64,000 nucleotides of DNA, taken from Alviniconcha marisindica (lineage: Eukaryota > Mollusca > Gastropoda > Provannidae). The stretch covers positions 381,001-445,000 of the forward strand of contig JABMCL010000667.1 in the NCBI GenBank assembly GCA_018857735.1, written 5' to 3'. The notes beneath the pieces were generated by a model that was given only the letters and a program-made list of their open reading frames with translations, was not told the DNA's origin and did not search any database. Positions within the stretch are counted from its first letter, which is position 1. Each line of letters begins with the position of its first letter. This document shows, in pieces, positions 34,265-47,600 of this stretch. Made by a program: the position numbers and the translations under genes.

Positions 34265-34440
34265 CAAATGTTTTATTATTAGAGAGACAGAAAATGAACG
34301 AACAATTTTTTTATTATTAGAGAGAGAGAGAGAGAGAGAGAACGAACGAATGAACGAACAAATGTTTTACTATTAGAGAGACAGAAAACGAACAAATGAA
34401 CCATTTTTTTATTATTAGAGAGAGAGAGGGAGAGAGAATT
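34200..34440. repeat. (GA)n array with AATGAACGAACAA units
   Basis: Pure GA run at 34205-34259, then three units pairing GA runs with aacgaac and attttttattattag blocks. Confidence 0.9.
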
Positions 34441-34822
34441 TGACTGCTGGTAATCAGAAGAAAAAAAGAAAAAAGGGAAAATGCACAAAAGGTTAAGACA
34501 CACACACATAAATAATATATAAATATACTATTTGTAGTAAGTTCAGTTGTTATTCTATCAGCTACCCCCCCCCCCCCACACACACACACACAACCACACA
34601 CACAGAGGATACAAGATTGTTGTTTGTTTACTGCCAAAATTCTACTTTCAGTAGCAATTATCAAAAACAATTTGATATTGATCTCGTAAATACCGAATCA
34701 GTGTGCATATCAACTAGATAACAAATAGACGTGAGATAAAGAACTACATTAGTGCACTTGTTACCCAATGGATTTATGATTGCACTCTACATTAAACTTT
34801 ACATTCACATCATTTATTTAAA

Positions 34823-35060
34823 GGGGAACCAAACAGAAGAAACGTCACAGAAATGGAAATGGATTTTTTCTTTCTTTTTAAATCCAGAGCAATTTCTCAT
34901 TTGATTTGTGATTTATTTAAAGTAAAATAAACAGATAAGTTTTTCACTTGATTTCTGATTGATTTACAGGGGAACCAAACAGAGGAAGCATCACAGATCT
35001 GCACATGCTCTCAGTGGTGTAAGAAAAGCATCCATAGAAATGGAATTAAATAAATAAATA
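34823..35060. repeat. Tandem pair of ~150-bp repeats
   Basis: Two blocks starting aggggaaccaaacagaag/ggaagc and sharing ttttcacttgatttctgat. A related fragment (tgatctgcacatgctctcag) recurs at 35763. Confidence 0.6.
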
Positions 35061-35797
35061 AACAGAGCAGTTTTTCACTTGATTTCTGATCCCATTTGTT
35101 CAAAATCTACTTTTGAAAGTGGTGAAAACATGGCCGTGAGTGCTGCCATTTTGTGCCCAGCAGTTTGTACCACTGCGTGTCAGTGATGTCACAAATAAAG
35201 CCTGTGTGTGTGTGGCAGAAGACAGAAGTGTTGATTACATCAGGAACCAACCTTTTTCTGCTCTTAACCCCTTCACTGCTGTGTATACACCAACTCCTTA
35301 ATGCCGGGCAGTAGAATGTGAACTTTGAAATCCGTTGGCTTTTTGCACAATATTGACAGTAGGCCTGTTACAGGCCAGGCAAATTTTCCATTCACGGGCC
35401 TTTGTGTGCACCTTTCAGTCCGGAAAATGTATCGGTTGGGGCAGCTGGCAGTGAAGGAGTTAATTCACTGACATTGGTAATGGTGGAACCAACATGGCTG
35501 TAACCAGAGGACCTCAAAAGTGAATTTAAAAAAATAAAAAATAAAATAAAAGGCATTTCTTCTGCATAAATATTGCTAAAGCAGCCAAACGTAGCATGCA
35601 GATAACAAAATCAAAAAGTTGCTCATGTTCTACGTTTCCTGGCCGGGTTACCGGTGCATCTTGGGTCTGGTTCCCCTTTACGGCAAAGCTATGGAGAACA
35701 GCAAGGCAGTGGTTACAGTCCAGTTAAGACACTGCAAACAACCTTCATGTTCAGGTTTTACTTGATCTGCACATGCTCTCAGTAGTGTAAGTAAACA

Positions 35798-35910
35798 AAT
35801 GCACATACAAGCAGTCTCAGTGATGTACGCACATACTTCAGTGGTGTATGCACACATCCACGCACACTCTCACAGTGGGATGCACACAAACACCCACACA
35901 TACTCACTCA

Positions 35911-35949
<39 letters not shown>

Positions 35950-37350
35950 AGTGGTTTATGCACACATACACGCACGCTCTCACAGTGGGATGCACACAAA
36001 CACCCACACTCACTCACACACACACACACACACACACACTCAGTGGTTTATGCACATATACACGCTCTCAATGGTGTATGCACAATTACACGCTCTCAAT
36101 GGTGTACACACACATACACGCTCTCAATGGTGTATGCACACACACACGCTCTCAATGGTGTATGCACACACACACGCTCTCACTGGTGTATGCACACACA
36201 CACACTCTCAATGGTGTACGCACATATACATGCTCTCAATGGTGTACGCACAGATACACGCTCTCACTGGTGTATGCACACATACACGCTCTCAGTGGTG
36301 TATGCACACATACACGCTCACTGGCATATGCACACATACACACTCTCAGTGGTGTATGCACACATACACGCTCTCACTGGTGTATGCACACACACACGCT
36401 CTCAATGGTGTACGCACACACACATGCTCTCACTGGTGTATGCACACATACACGCTCTCAATGGTTAGCACACACACACGCTCTCACTGGTGTATGCACA
36501 CATACACGCTCTCAATGGTGTACGCACACACACACGCTCTCAATGGTGTAGCACACACACACGCTCTCACTGGTGTATGCACACATACATGCTCTCAATG
36601 GTGTACGCACACATACACGCTCTCAATGGTGTATGCACACATACACGCTCTCAATGGTGTATGCACACATACACTCTCTCAATGGTGTACGCACACATAC
36701 ACGCTCTCAATGGTGTATGCACACATACACGCTCATGGGTAGAACACTACACCTCTCATGGTGTATGCACACATACACGCTCTCAATGGTGTATGCACAC
36801 ATACACGCTCTCAATGGTGTATGCACACATACACGCTCTCAATGGTGTACGCACACATACACGCTCTCAATGGTGTACGCACACATACACCTCTCACTGG
36901 TGTACGCACACATACACGCTCTCAATGGTGTACGCACACATAAAAAACGCACTCTCCATGGTGTATGCACACATACCCAAACACTTTTAAAAAATTTTCA
37001 AGCACTCTCCATGGTGTATGCACACATACCCAAACACATACAAGCACTCTCCATGGTGTATGCACACATACCCAAACACATACAAGCACTCTCCATGGTG
37101 TATGCACACATACCCAAACACATACAAGCACTCTCCATGGTGTATGCACACATACCCAAACACATACAAGCACTCTCCATGGTGTATGCACACCTACACA
37201 TGCTCTCTCAGAGGTGTACGCACATGTACACATATACAAGCACTCACAGTGGTGCACGCACACATGTGCATACATTCAGTGGTGTATGCACACATAAACG
37301 TACGTGCATATGCACACAAACACAATAGTGCATGCATGCACACATACACA
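35798..37350. repeat. ~30-bp CA-rich minisatellite
   Basis: About 45 units of acacgctctcaatggtgtat plus gcacacatac. After 36950 the unit changes to a 41-bp form with ccaaacacatacaagcactc. Confidence 0.95.
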
Positions 37351-37379
37351 TGTTCCAATAATATAATTTCAGTACTATT

Positions 37380-38115
37380 TACAACAAACAAACTCTAATA
37401 AAAAGAAGTTCACAGTAAACTTGAAAAAAAAAACAATTATTTTTTAAATAAGCTCCAAGAAAGTGCTTTGGTCACCGGTAAAAACAACCAAGTCCTTCCA
37501 GTCAACACAGATACTGTGGTATTCACATATCGCTTGCCAGTAAGAAAGTCCCAAGTTTCCTTCTAATTGTAACATTTCAGAGTATTCACAGTGTTAGTAC
37601 TATTACACAGCAAATAGCAATTGGATTTTCACGTTTTAACTGCACAGGGTCTCCTTGGGACACCAGTGGGTCACCTTGGGACAGTTAGACTCTGTCATAA
37701 GCAAATGCACACTTCAAAACTCTTCTCCTATATAAAGCTTTTGTGAAGTCAATCCACAAAATGAATCCCTAAGCAAACATAAAACATAAACCTCAAACGC
37801 AAAAAAAATTCAAATAGTTAATCCCTTCAATATTACCCCTGTTAAAAGAGCACACGAGGCTAGGACATGCTGGTATTGTCAACCATTCTAACTTGATACC
37901 ATATTAAAGAAATTAAAAAAGAGGAATGGACAGAAACATAAAAATCAAGGAAAAACGTGCATAATCACAAATACCAGTGGCATATATATAAGGCAGCAAG
38001 CTGCACACGCCACCTGCCAATTATCATCTAGTTGCTGAACAAGAGCCCTACAAAAAAAAAAGCCCAACTCCTAACGAAAAATGTATGAGAGTTTCCTGGC
38101 AAAAGGAGAATGGAC
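37380..38115. other. Unique intergenic sequence
   Basis: No arrays, mobile elements or coding pattern seen. Confidence 0.5.
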
Positions 38116-38116
38116 C

Positions 38117-38187
38117 GTTAGCAGGAAAACGACAAGACTGAAAGAGCAAGAGGAGTCTCAGTCTCAGTCTTGTCATTTTCCTGCTAG
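38117..38187. repeat. Strong hairpin
   Basis: Arm agcaggaaaacgacaagact (38120-38139) pairs with its inverse near 38163-38184 with one mismatch over about 22 bp, around a ~20-base loop. Confidence 0.75.
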
Positions 38188-39204
38188 TGACTGGGCAGGA
38201 ACACAAGAGAGGAGTTGGGAAAAGGGAATCGAATGACAGCCTTCAGATTCCAGACAGGGTGGAGGCATCAGACATCCCCAGCCTTCCTTCGGGGTTCCAC
38301 ATCAAAGAAAGAAAACAATTTACAGAGAAAATCTGGCTGGATACCAGTCCAAACAGAATGAGGATCAACATCACTTACCCTTAAAAATCCTATCTGTGAC
38401 CCTTAACTCCTTCACTGTCCCAGGCTGTAATAATGTCTGGGCTGAAAAGTGCTCACACACACACACACACACATGCCTGCAAACAGTATATTGTCCAGTC
38501 CCATAAAAAAAATATACTTTTAATACTGTGCATTTTGATGAAAATCCTTGCACTTGCTAATGCGAAAATGAAAACAAAAAAGGCTTAAGGATTTCATATT
38601 TTGCATTTTTATTGGTTGTTTTTAAGTAACATTGTGGCTGTGAAAGGGTTAAGAAAGTCTAAAGTTTCTTTTTGCAATATTTTAGAATATTCACAGTGAT
38701 ACACAACAATAAAGAAAACAAGTGACCAAGTTTGGCTGAATACCAGTCAATACAATCACTATGACTTTCCCTTAAGAACATCCTGATTAGTGACTATTTC
38801 AGAGTATTCATGGTGTTATACATACAACAATAATGAAAATGTGTCACAAAAATCTGGCTGTATGTCAGAAGTCTTGCCAGTCAATACAACTGGAGTTCCA
38901 TGTTTACATATTACTTACTTGCAACAAGTAAAAAGCAGTTCACATAAAGCATTCAGAACAGACTCCATGGAATGTGGGTTCCTGGCAATTACTTTACAAC
39001 TGTTTTTTTGCTGGCACAGTCAGTAGTTTTAGATGACTGAAGATATTATAACCAATCTAATGGCAAGTGACTGGTAATACCTAAATATTCATGTTTCCTG
39101 ACCCATGATGCTGAATAAAGAATTGCCTTGAACAATGGGCTGAATGAGTCTTCTGGTTTGGTTGAAAATAGTTGAGTGAGAAAATGCGACACAGCACAAT
39201 CCTG

Positions 39205-39290
39205 CTAAATAATAATAATAATAATAATAATGTGGATTTCTAGAGCGCCCATCTACCACACAAGGTGGCAGCACAAGGCGCTTTACAATA
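39205..39290. mobile_element. SINE-like fragment with (AAT)n and GCGCTTTACA
   Basis: AAT run, then tctagagcgcccatctacca and ggcgctttaca, matching the layout at 49345-49420. Confidence 0.5.
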
Positions 39291-39454
39291 ACACTAACCA
39301 CACACACACACACACACACACGAACAGCGTCGAACGAGGGGATGGGCAGGGCTGTGAAAAACAGTTCACATAAAGCATTCAGAACAGACTCCATGCAACT
39401 CGTGCAACCAAGGCCAAACATGGCAGTGCCCTTGTCTTGAGACACAGCACATGA

Positions 39455-39698
39455 TGGTTGAAGTGTTGCTTTACGTCCACAGAAACCGTAGGCTTATTAG
39501 GGACGGACTGGTTGTAGGTAGGTAGGTAGGTAGTGTCGCTTAATGTCCTCGGATGTCAGTTGACATATAAGGGACAAGCTGAGACCAATGCCGAAGCATG
39601 ATTCAATATAGCTTTACATCCACGGAAACCAGAAGGCTCGTTAGGATGGACAGCCCAGGACGGCCACCTCAACTCTCACACAGCTCCTGAACTATGGG
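39455..39698 (+). mobile_element. Interspersed repeat R1, copy 3, with target duplication
   Basis: Longer copy that includes a 5' block gctttacgtccacagaaacc before the (AGGT)n and R1 core. Flanked by 16-bp near-identical repeats gagacRcagcacatga at 39439-39454 and 39699-39714. Confidence 0.85.
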
Positions 39699-39789
39699 GA
39701 GACGCAGCACATGAAAAGGTTGTGAATTTATAGAATCAACAAACAAGGGAGCTAATTAGCACTTCAAAAATGTCACAAACACAACAAGG

Positions 39790-40110
39790 ACCGAAGATGC
39801 CTACGGTAACTGACCTGGCATGCATGTACAAGGTACATAAACTCCACCAGCGGTACATCCTCTACTGGTGTACCTGAGTCACCTACGGTAACTCTCACCT
39901 GGCATGCGAGTAAACGCAAGGTACATGAACTCCACCAGAGGTGCAGCCTCTAACTCTGATCCTCCCACTCCGAAGTGCCTCTGGTGGAGTTTATGTACCT
40001 TGTGTTTACTCGCCTGCCAGGTGAGAGTTCCCCTAGGTGACTCCGGTCTTTGTTGTTGTTTGTTCGACATCTTTCAAGTGCTAATTAACTCCCTTGTAGG
40101 TTCTTTCCGC
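39790..40110. repeat. Inverted pair of R2 repeats
   Basis: Minus-oriented R2 (39795-39965, itself partly duplicated) faces a plus-oriented R2 (39975-40110), joined at gaagtgcctctggtggagtt. The transcript would form a long hairpin. Confidence 0.7.
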
Positions 40111-40420
40111 ACAGGAGCTCTGGGCTTCGTTCGGTTTCATGTTGTGAATTTATAATAATGACAGCAGCAAAATGGTTTGAACTTGAAAACCTAGCCAGGT
40201 GCACAACCTTGTGTCGCAAACTGGATGCAGGCAGTCATGACAAACGGTGAGGCAGAAGAGCGGTCAGGGTCAGGGTCGCTTCTCATGGGCAGTCACACTC
40301 ATTCTACTTACCACGCTGCGTTTATTCTGGGTCTATTGATTTTGTGTTTCCGTACCACAGCGTGTTGGGCTGTCTCTGACCTTTACGATTAACATAGGAG
40401 CTTCAGCACACACAAGAAAG

Positions 40421-40515
40421 GGTCGTGGCTCTGTGGTTTAGCGCGTTGACCCAGTGAAAGCAGCGACCTTAGGTTCGACTCCTGGTCAAGACAGGTTCCC
40501 CCCCCCCCCCCCCCT
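40421..40515 (+). mobile_element. tRNA-derived SINE head followed by poly-C
   Basis: Carries an A-box-like TGGTTTAGCGCG (40433-40444) and a good B box GGTTCGACTCC (40472-40482) at normal tRNA spacing. The ends cannot form an acceptor stem, and a C17 run follows at 40498-40514. Confidence 0.7.
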
Positions 40516-41696
40516 CCCCATTTCATCCTATTACAATGAAGCACTTATTCAGCTGTTACCGTTGTGCACTTAACTTCGCTCGTGACCATGTGACCTTGCT
40601 GACCTTTGGGATGATCCTGTGGCCTTGCAATTTAGTCAAGGTCACTGAAACCAGCATGAACAGGTTAAACAAAAGAAAAGAAAAAAGAAGAACCAAAAGA
40701 AGAAGCTCAAAACATCTTGATTGCAGCTTTTGAGCTTTGCCATCACAGATGGCCAGGGGCAAGTAGCAATGCAAACTCCAAGCTCTGGTTTACGACATCC
40801 TTCCTTCAACCACTGCTGTATTTAGTTACGTCATAGGTCCCAGAAAACTGTCAGCTAACCAGCAGTTTTTTGTTGGTGCTCAAACAGTAGTTTGTTACAA
40901 ACAACTCAAATTATATCAGACATTTGTTTTACGACTGACCATGTTGCTTACGCCAGCTCAAATAAAACCAAAATCATTTGAATCAAGACAGACTTCTTCT
41001 TTTTTACCCGGGAGGGATGCATCTCATGTTTACATGTGTGCTTGGGTGCTAGGTTGCTTCCACAGTCTTATCAGTACCCAAACCTTTTAAAGGGCGCTGA
41101 CCACTTCGGCGGACAGCTGCATGGCGATAAAGAGTGCCCCTTCAGTGGTGTAACCAAATCTGGCAGAGTCTGGAGGAAGGTGCGGGAAAGCGATGCCTGG
41201 AGTGTGCTAGCAATGGTCATCTCATGGATACTTACAACTCTTTCACGAGAGTCAATAACAGTGAATAGTATAAAGCACACATCAGAATCTCTGATGAGTG
41301 AACACGTTAAAACACTTGCCCGATTTTGGGTGCAAAAGCATGCAGTCACCAACCAATGCAACAGTCAGCTGACACAACCAGGAAGCGAAAGTGACGCCAA
41401 GAGCCAGTTGTAGAAGAAGAAGAAGAAGAAAAAAACTAGATTTTTAAAAAAATCTGTCTACGCGCTTCAGATGCACTGACGTTCTAAATCACCCTCATAC
41501 AACCGCCATGGTTTGTAGGATTTAAAAACACATGATCGATGTATCCTATAACGTGCTGTCCACAAAACACCCACCCATGTCTCTGCAAATGGCCGGAACC
41601 GAAGCACAAGTGAGCACTGTCTGCTCCTGACACTGCAGCTAGAAGGTATCTGATGTCACCTCACTCATACTGCCACCTTGAAACTGCCAACATCTA

Positions 41697-41698
<2 letters not shown>

Positions 41699-41751
<53 letters not shown>

Positions 41752-41921
41752 CTATGTGATTGTAACTGTAAAATGCATTTAAAAAAAAAAAAATCAGTGA
41801 TATATATATACACACACAAGCACACTGTACTTTACTGTAAAGTACAGTGTGTGTGTATATATATATATCGCTAAAAATATTTAAAAAAACTGCATTTTAC
41901 AGTTATAGTCGCAAAGCTATT
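41699..41921. repeat. (TA)n run and 172-bp imperfect palindrome
   Basis: TA run to 41749, then arms atagctatgtgattgtaact / inverse near 41901-41920, closing inward through an A13/A7 pair to a central actgtactttactgtaaagt hairpin. Confidence 0.8.
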
Positions 41922-42222
41922 TTAATCTTTAATCTATGTATTTACTGCATTTTACAGTAATACTTTTATATATTATAGTCACTGCATTTCACATACTTTA
42001 AAATATATATATATATATAACTGGGAGTGCAGTGTTTATACAACAACATCTCCAATGATGATGTACTAAAATACATCAAATGATCAATCAAAACACTGCT
42101 GACACTTGACTCGTCTTCAAACAACCTGTATGAAAGAATGAATTAAATCCCTCTCAATGAATTATGAAGAAAGAATTAAATCCCTCTCCACAAATAAAAT
42201 GTAAAAAAACGAAGCTTTCAGA

Positions 42223-42640
<418 letters not shown>

Positions 42641-43139
42641 TGGAAGCACCAGCAGCAGTCAGAACAGGACGGTGACTTGCACCAACTGATGTATAAACTG
42701 CAATGCTGAACTGAATCAATGGACATTCCTCAATGATGATTTGCAAGCTGAAAACGCAAAAGCAAAAGGTAAGCATATGACTACTGGTTTGGCAGCTCAC
42801 TGCAGCAGAATGTTGCTGTGCCATCCAACTCATCAACCAAGACGAGCGCAGTGCACAGAAAAGGACACTTGATGGCTGCAACTCTAAAAAGGCACAGGAA
42901 GCTGATGAGCGCAGCAAAACCTAAAATGACACCTGTGTGCCAATCAGGGCCCTCCCAAGGGAGACAATCCTTCCCAAGGGAGACAATGTCTGCATGTGCT
43001 GGGCATTGCATTGCGCACTGTGCACATCCGCATACATAAATCCACCCATAAAGCTGGTTCTTGAACTGTGATGTAACATTAATGGAAGCAGCAGATTTCA
43101 ACTGGAGACAAAGGGCTATGGCTGGCAAATGATCAACAA

Positions 43140-43520
43140 GTGACCAATCAGTAACCAATTAGAGACCAGTAACCAATCAGTGACCAACCAGTGAACAATC
43201 AGTGACCAACCAGAGGCTGAGTTTCACTGAGCAGAATGACTGAATTCTACTGATTACCATGAGTTTCACTGAGCAGAATGACCAAGTTGTACTGATTAGC
43301 ATGAGTTTCATTGAGCAGAATGACCAAGTTGTACTGATTAGCATGAGTTTTACTGAGCAGAATGCATGGATTCTACTGATTAGCATGAGTTTCACCAAGC
43401 CCAATGCAGTGATTCTACTGATTATCAAGAGTCTGATTTCACCAAGCACAATGCATGGATTCTATTGATTAGCATAAGTTTCACCAAGCACAAAGCATGA
43501 ATTCTACTGAATGGCGTGAC
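43140..43520. repeat. 42-bp minisatellite just after the TM7SF3 stop
   Basis: Seven units of gattagcatgagtttcactg plus agcagaatgc, lying 15-300 bases past the stop and so probably in the 3' UTR; preceded by a short accaatcagtg array (43140-43212). Confidence 0.9.
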
Positions 43521-43534
43521 TCTGAACTCCTCCA

Positions 43535-43806
43535 TCATGACGGGTAGTTCATCCCAGCCTGACGCTCCTGACTGGCATTGACCGACTCTTGGTAGGACGG
43601 TGGAGGATCCTGGTTGCCCAGCAGCGGCGAATGCTCATTGTAAGTGGGTGGTGGTGGGAGGGTCCCGTCCCTGACGTGAGGGCGGTCACGGTGTCGAGGG
43701 CGAGGTCTGCGCTGGTTGGGGAAGTGAGGTTGTCCCTTGCTGCGGTGGAACTGCCACCAGACTCCCAGCGCCAGCAGCAGGACCCACAGTCCCGCCAGGA
43801 TGTAGT
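43535..43806 (-). CDS. TM7SF3: TM7SF3 terminal exon: span 7 and cytosolic tail
   Basis: [20 protein letters not shown] forms span 7; a basic, proline-rich tail of about 68 residues follows and ends NYPS before TGA. The tail holds PPPPTYNE and DPPPSYQE (two PPxY, binding sites for NEDD4-type WW domains) and EHSPLL (acidic dileucine sorting type). Acceptor ctgtcggccag. The acceptor region and first ~30 exon bases are duplicated once in the intron (43870-43950). Confidence 0.93.
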
Positions 43807-44575
43807 CTGGCCGACAGAAGGGGAAATTAAAAACAGGACGCTGAAATGACACTAACTGGAGGCAGTGGAAAACAAACAGCTCAAAGGAGAACAGGACCCA
43901 CAGTCCCACCAGGCCGTCGGACAGAGAAATTAAAACCAGGATGCTGAAGTACTTACTGGAGGCACTGGAAAAGGAATGGCAGAGCCCAGGAGCGATCAAA
44001 TGGGAGGTGGAGCTGGGCTCTCATGGCTGGACGGATTGTCTTGCTGCTGAGTTGTCAATGAAAAGTGCATAAAGAGCCCAGGAGAGATCAAGAGCAGAGA
44101 GGTGTAGCTGGGCTCTCAAAGCTGGACGGATTGTCTTGCTGCTGAGCTGTTCCTCAACAGTTGCTTTTCCGGACAATGTCTTTGTGACTTTGTTCTGCAC
44201 AGCTGATGAAACAGCAACTGGCCGAGTACACAAGCTGCTTTGCACTGGCAGGGTCCCCACCTCCTTAACATTGTTGTTCTTAAAGGGAAACCCAGGAAAA
44301 GCAATATCATGCGCCCTACTGATACTGATAGGAAGGGAAAAGAACATATCTGTCAGAAATTTCACCTGTTACTGTACTGGTCACTTTGTCTGACCTCCCC
44401 CCCCACTATCCCCCCACCACTTTCTCTCTTTTTTTTGGTACTGTGTGTATAGCCTTACCTAGATAAGATGACCGGAATTTCCTGTAAGGAATAAATGAAG
44501 CGTTAAAACACACACACACACATGCACACACACACACACATGCACACACACACACACATACATGCACACACATAC

Positions 44576-44610
<35 letters not shown>

Positions 44611-47600
44611 CACATACAAAAAAACTGCCCCAGCTCACCATTGACCTGGTACGGGGAGATGGCGAGGAAAGTGGCGTAGCCAGGCACGGAGGCATGGTGG
44701 ATGGAGTTGGTCACCATCAGTCGCACGCTGGAGTGCAGGAGGATCGCCACGGCCACTGTGACGCAGTAGCCACCAACAAGAGCGCAGGACACTATGTTCA
44801 GCTGACGACAAAAGGGAAGAAATGCTGAATGTGAAAGTTTTTGCGGAAATGATAACATTTTGGCAATCAGAATAAGAAGGAAAAAAAAGACAAGTGTGTG
44901 TATGTGAATAGTATAAACTTTGTGTTTTATGCCCAGTCAACCATTATGGTTATATCAGGGTGATTAAAAAAAAGACAAAAAGACAATGCTAATGCGCATT
45001 TTAGAACACAAAACCTTAATTCTATGTTGATAATATGATTGTCCGTGCATGCCAAATGCTGGTACCTTTTCTGTTTAGAATGAGAAGATGCCAAAGAAAT
45101 CTGAAAATCGAGGATGCTTCCTTTTGGGTGCCTTTGCATTCTTCAGAAACCTCTCCTACAGTGCTTTGAGATTTAAGGAAAAGTGAAATCACTTAACACC
45201 CAACAAAAGATGGCAATCACTTAACACCCAACAAAAGATGGCAATCACTTAACACCCAACAAAAGATGGCAATGTCTGCAGGGACTCACAGTGCGAGGAC
45301 TACACAGCAGGACAACAGCAAAGAGCAGCGTGACCACCGTGAACACCAGGCCATAGTTGAGATTAGTGGCCCACCAGGAAATGTTGGCTGAAAACAACAA
45401 CATTCTTCCAAGCACTGGACAGGAAAACAACATAGCTCAACCAGAAACAGATAAGTGGTTTAGCTTTTCACTTCATTTTTCATTGTCTTTGACCGTTTAG
45501 CTGTTGTTCAAGTGTCGTTTTGTAGCCTGACAAAGGGGATTACCCTGAAAATTTGGCTGGTCCTAATAAATAGCGTTCTTTTGAACCTTTCACGAGTTTG
45601 GATCTTGAAAAAAAAAAAAGAGAAAAAAAGAAGAAGAAAAATCATGATAAAACTACACAATGATAATAAAGTATAATACTGACAGTAATCATTATTATCT
45701 TGATCTACCTGGGGAGATGCACAACTTTCGTTGTTACAAACTACACTGGACACTTGTTTCTAAATAATATTGACAATAATAATCACCATTATCGTGATCT
45801 GCCTGAGGAGACGCAGAACTTTCATTGTTACAAACTACACAGCACACTTGTTTCTAAATAATATTGACAATAATAATCATTATCATCTTGATCTACCTGG
45901 GGAGACGCACAACTTTCATTGTTACAAACTACACAGCACACTTGTTTCTAAATAATATTGACAATAATAATCATTATCATCTTGATCTACCTGGGGAGAC
46001 ACACAACTTTCATTGTTACAAACTACACAGCACACTTGTTTCTCAATAATATTTTGATCTACCTGGGGCAGTACCATGTTCTACCTGGGGATATGCACAA
46101 CTTTCACTGTTACAAACTACACTTGTTTCTCACAGTTCTCATGCTTGATTCTAGCACTTACTTCTGGGGACACCACAGTGGCTAGTACCTACCGAAAGGT
46201 GTGAAGAAGAGGGCGCTGGCGATGAGGTAGCCAGCACACAGCCCTGGCAGCAGCACCGACACGGAGGGGAAGGAAAACTTCCACCACACCAACAGCCACA
46301 GCACGGCCCCCACCACTCCAAGGCCTCCCGCTATAGCAAGGCACACTGCAACACAGTAACTGTAACATGAACAAACATCGCCATGCCATTACTCCAACTC
46401 CAAGGCCTCCCGCTATAGCAAGGCACACTGCAACACAGTAACTGTAACATGAACAAACATCGCCATGCCATTACTCCAACTCCAAGGCCTCCCGCTATGG
46501 CAAGGCACACTGCAACACAGTAACTGTAACATGAACAAACATCGCCATGCCATTACTCCAACTCCAAGGCCTCCCGCTATGGCAAGGCACACTGCAACAC
46601 AGTAACTGTAATATGAACAAACATCATGCCATTACTCCAACTCCAAGGCCTCCCGCTATGGCAAGACACACTGCAACATTGTGTGTGTGTGTGTGTGTGT
46701 GCGTGTGTGCGTGTGCATGTGTGTGTGCGTGTATGTGTGTGCATGCATGCGTACGTGTGCATGTGCGCGTGTGTGTGGTGTGTATAGGTGGCTGTGTATT
46801 TGACTGGTTACAGTGGTTGTTTGACTGGTTTCCGTGGACCACTTTTGCCACATAACAGATGTCGCACCAGTTGGAAAATGTCTAGTGTGCTCAGTGCTGT
46901 ACTTTCTGGATGTGAAATGAAGCAAAGCCGTAGTGTAACCTGAACATTGTCATTTCTTTTAACCCCTCTTCTGCAGGCTCTTTAAACACAAATGGCCATC
47001 TGCAGGTGTTTAAACACAAATGGCAATCTGCAAGTGTTTAAACACAAATGGCCATCTGCAGGTGTTTAAACACAAATGGCAATCTGCAAGTGTTTAAACA
47101 CAAATGGCCATCTGGAGGTGTTTAAACACATATTGCCATCTGCAAGTGTTTAAACACAAATGGCTGCTGGCAGGTGTTTAAACACAAACAGCCATCTGGC
47201 ATGATCTGCAGGTGTTTAATTACAAACACAAATGGCCACATGCTGGTGTTTAAACACAAATGGCCATCTGCAGGTGTTTAATTATAAACACAAATGGCTG
47301 CATGCAGGTGTTAAACACAAATGGCCATCTGCATGTGCTTAAAAGAGAGTAATAACAGTTAAAAAGGACCTGAACCAAAGACACCAACTGGCCTGAAAAA
47401 GTACAAACTGTCTAAATATGTCCATTTCCCAGGCTTTGCACGGTTGTTCTATCAACATGAATATTTATGCAACAAAATTACTTTTTCCTTCAAATTCAAG
47501 CTCCTCCAAGTGCAAGCATGTTACTTCACACATGACCAATGAAGAGTATGAAAAGGCTGGCTCAGGGTGCGACATGCACTTCTCCGACACAAGCTGGCTG

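Noticed and set aside
35799..37328. His/Thr-rich frames of about 250 codons
   Set aside because: CA-rich ~30-bp minisatellite translated in different frames.
40421..40497. Functional tRNA gene
   Set aside because: A and B boxes are good, but the ends cannot pair into an acceptor stem and no plausible anticodon arm is seen; a SINE head fits better.
41036..41413. 125-codon plus-strand frame
   Set aside because: Not repeat-derived, but has no recognisable domain, no clear splice or promoter signals, and no codon bias like the real exons.
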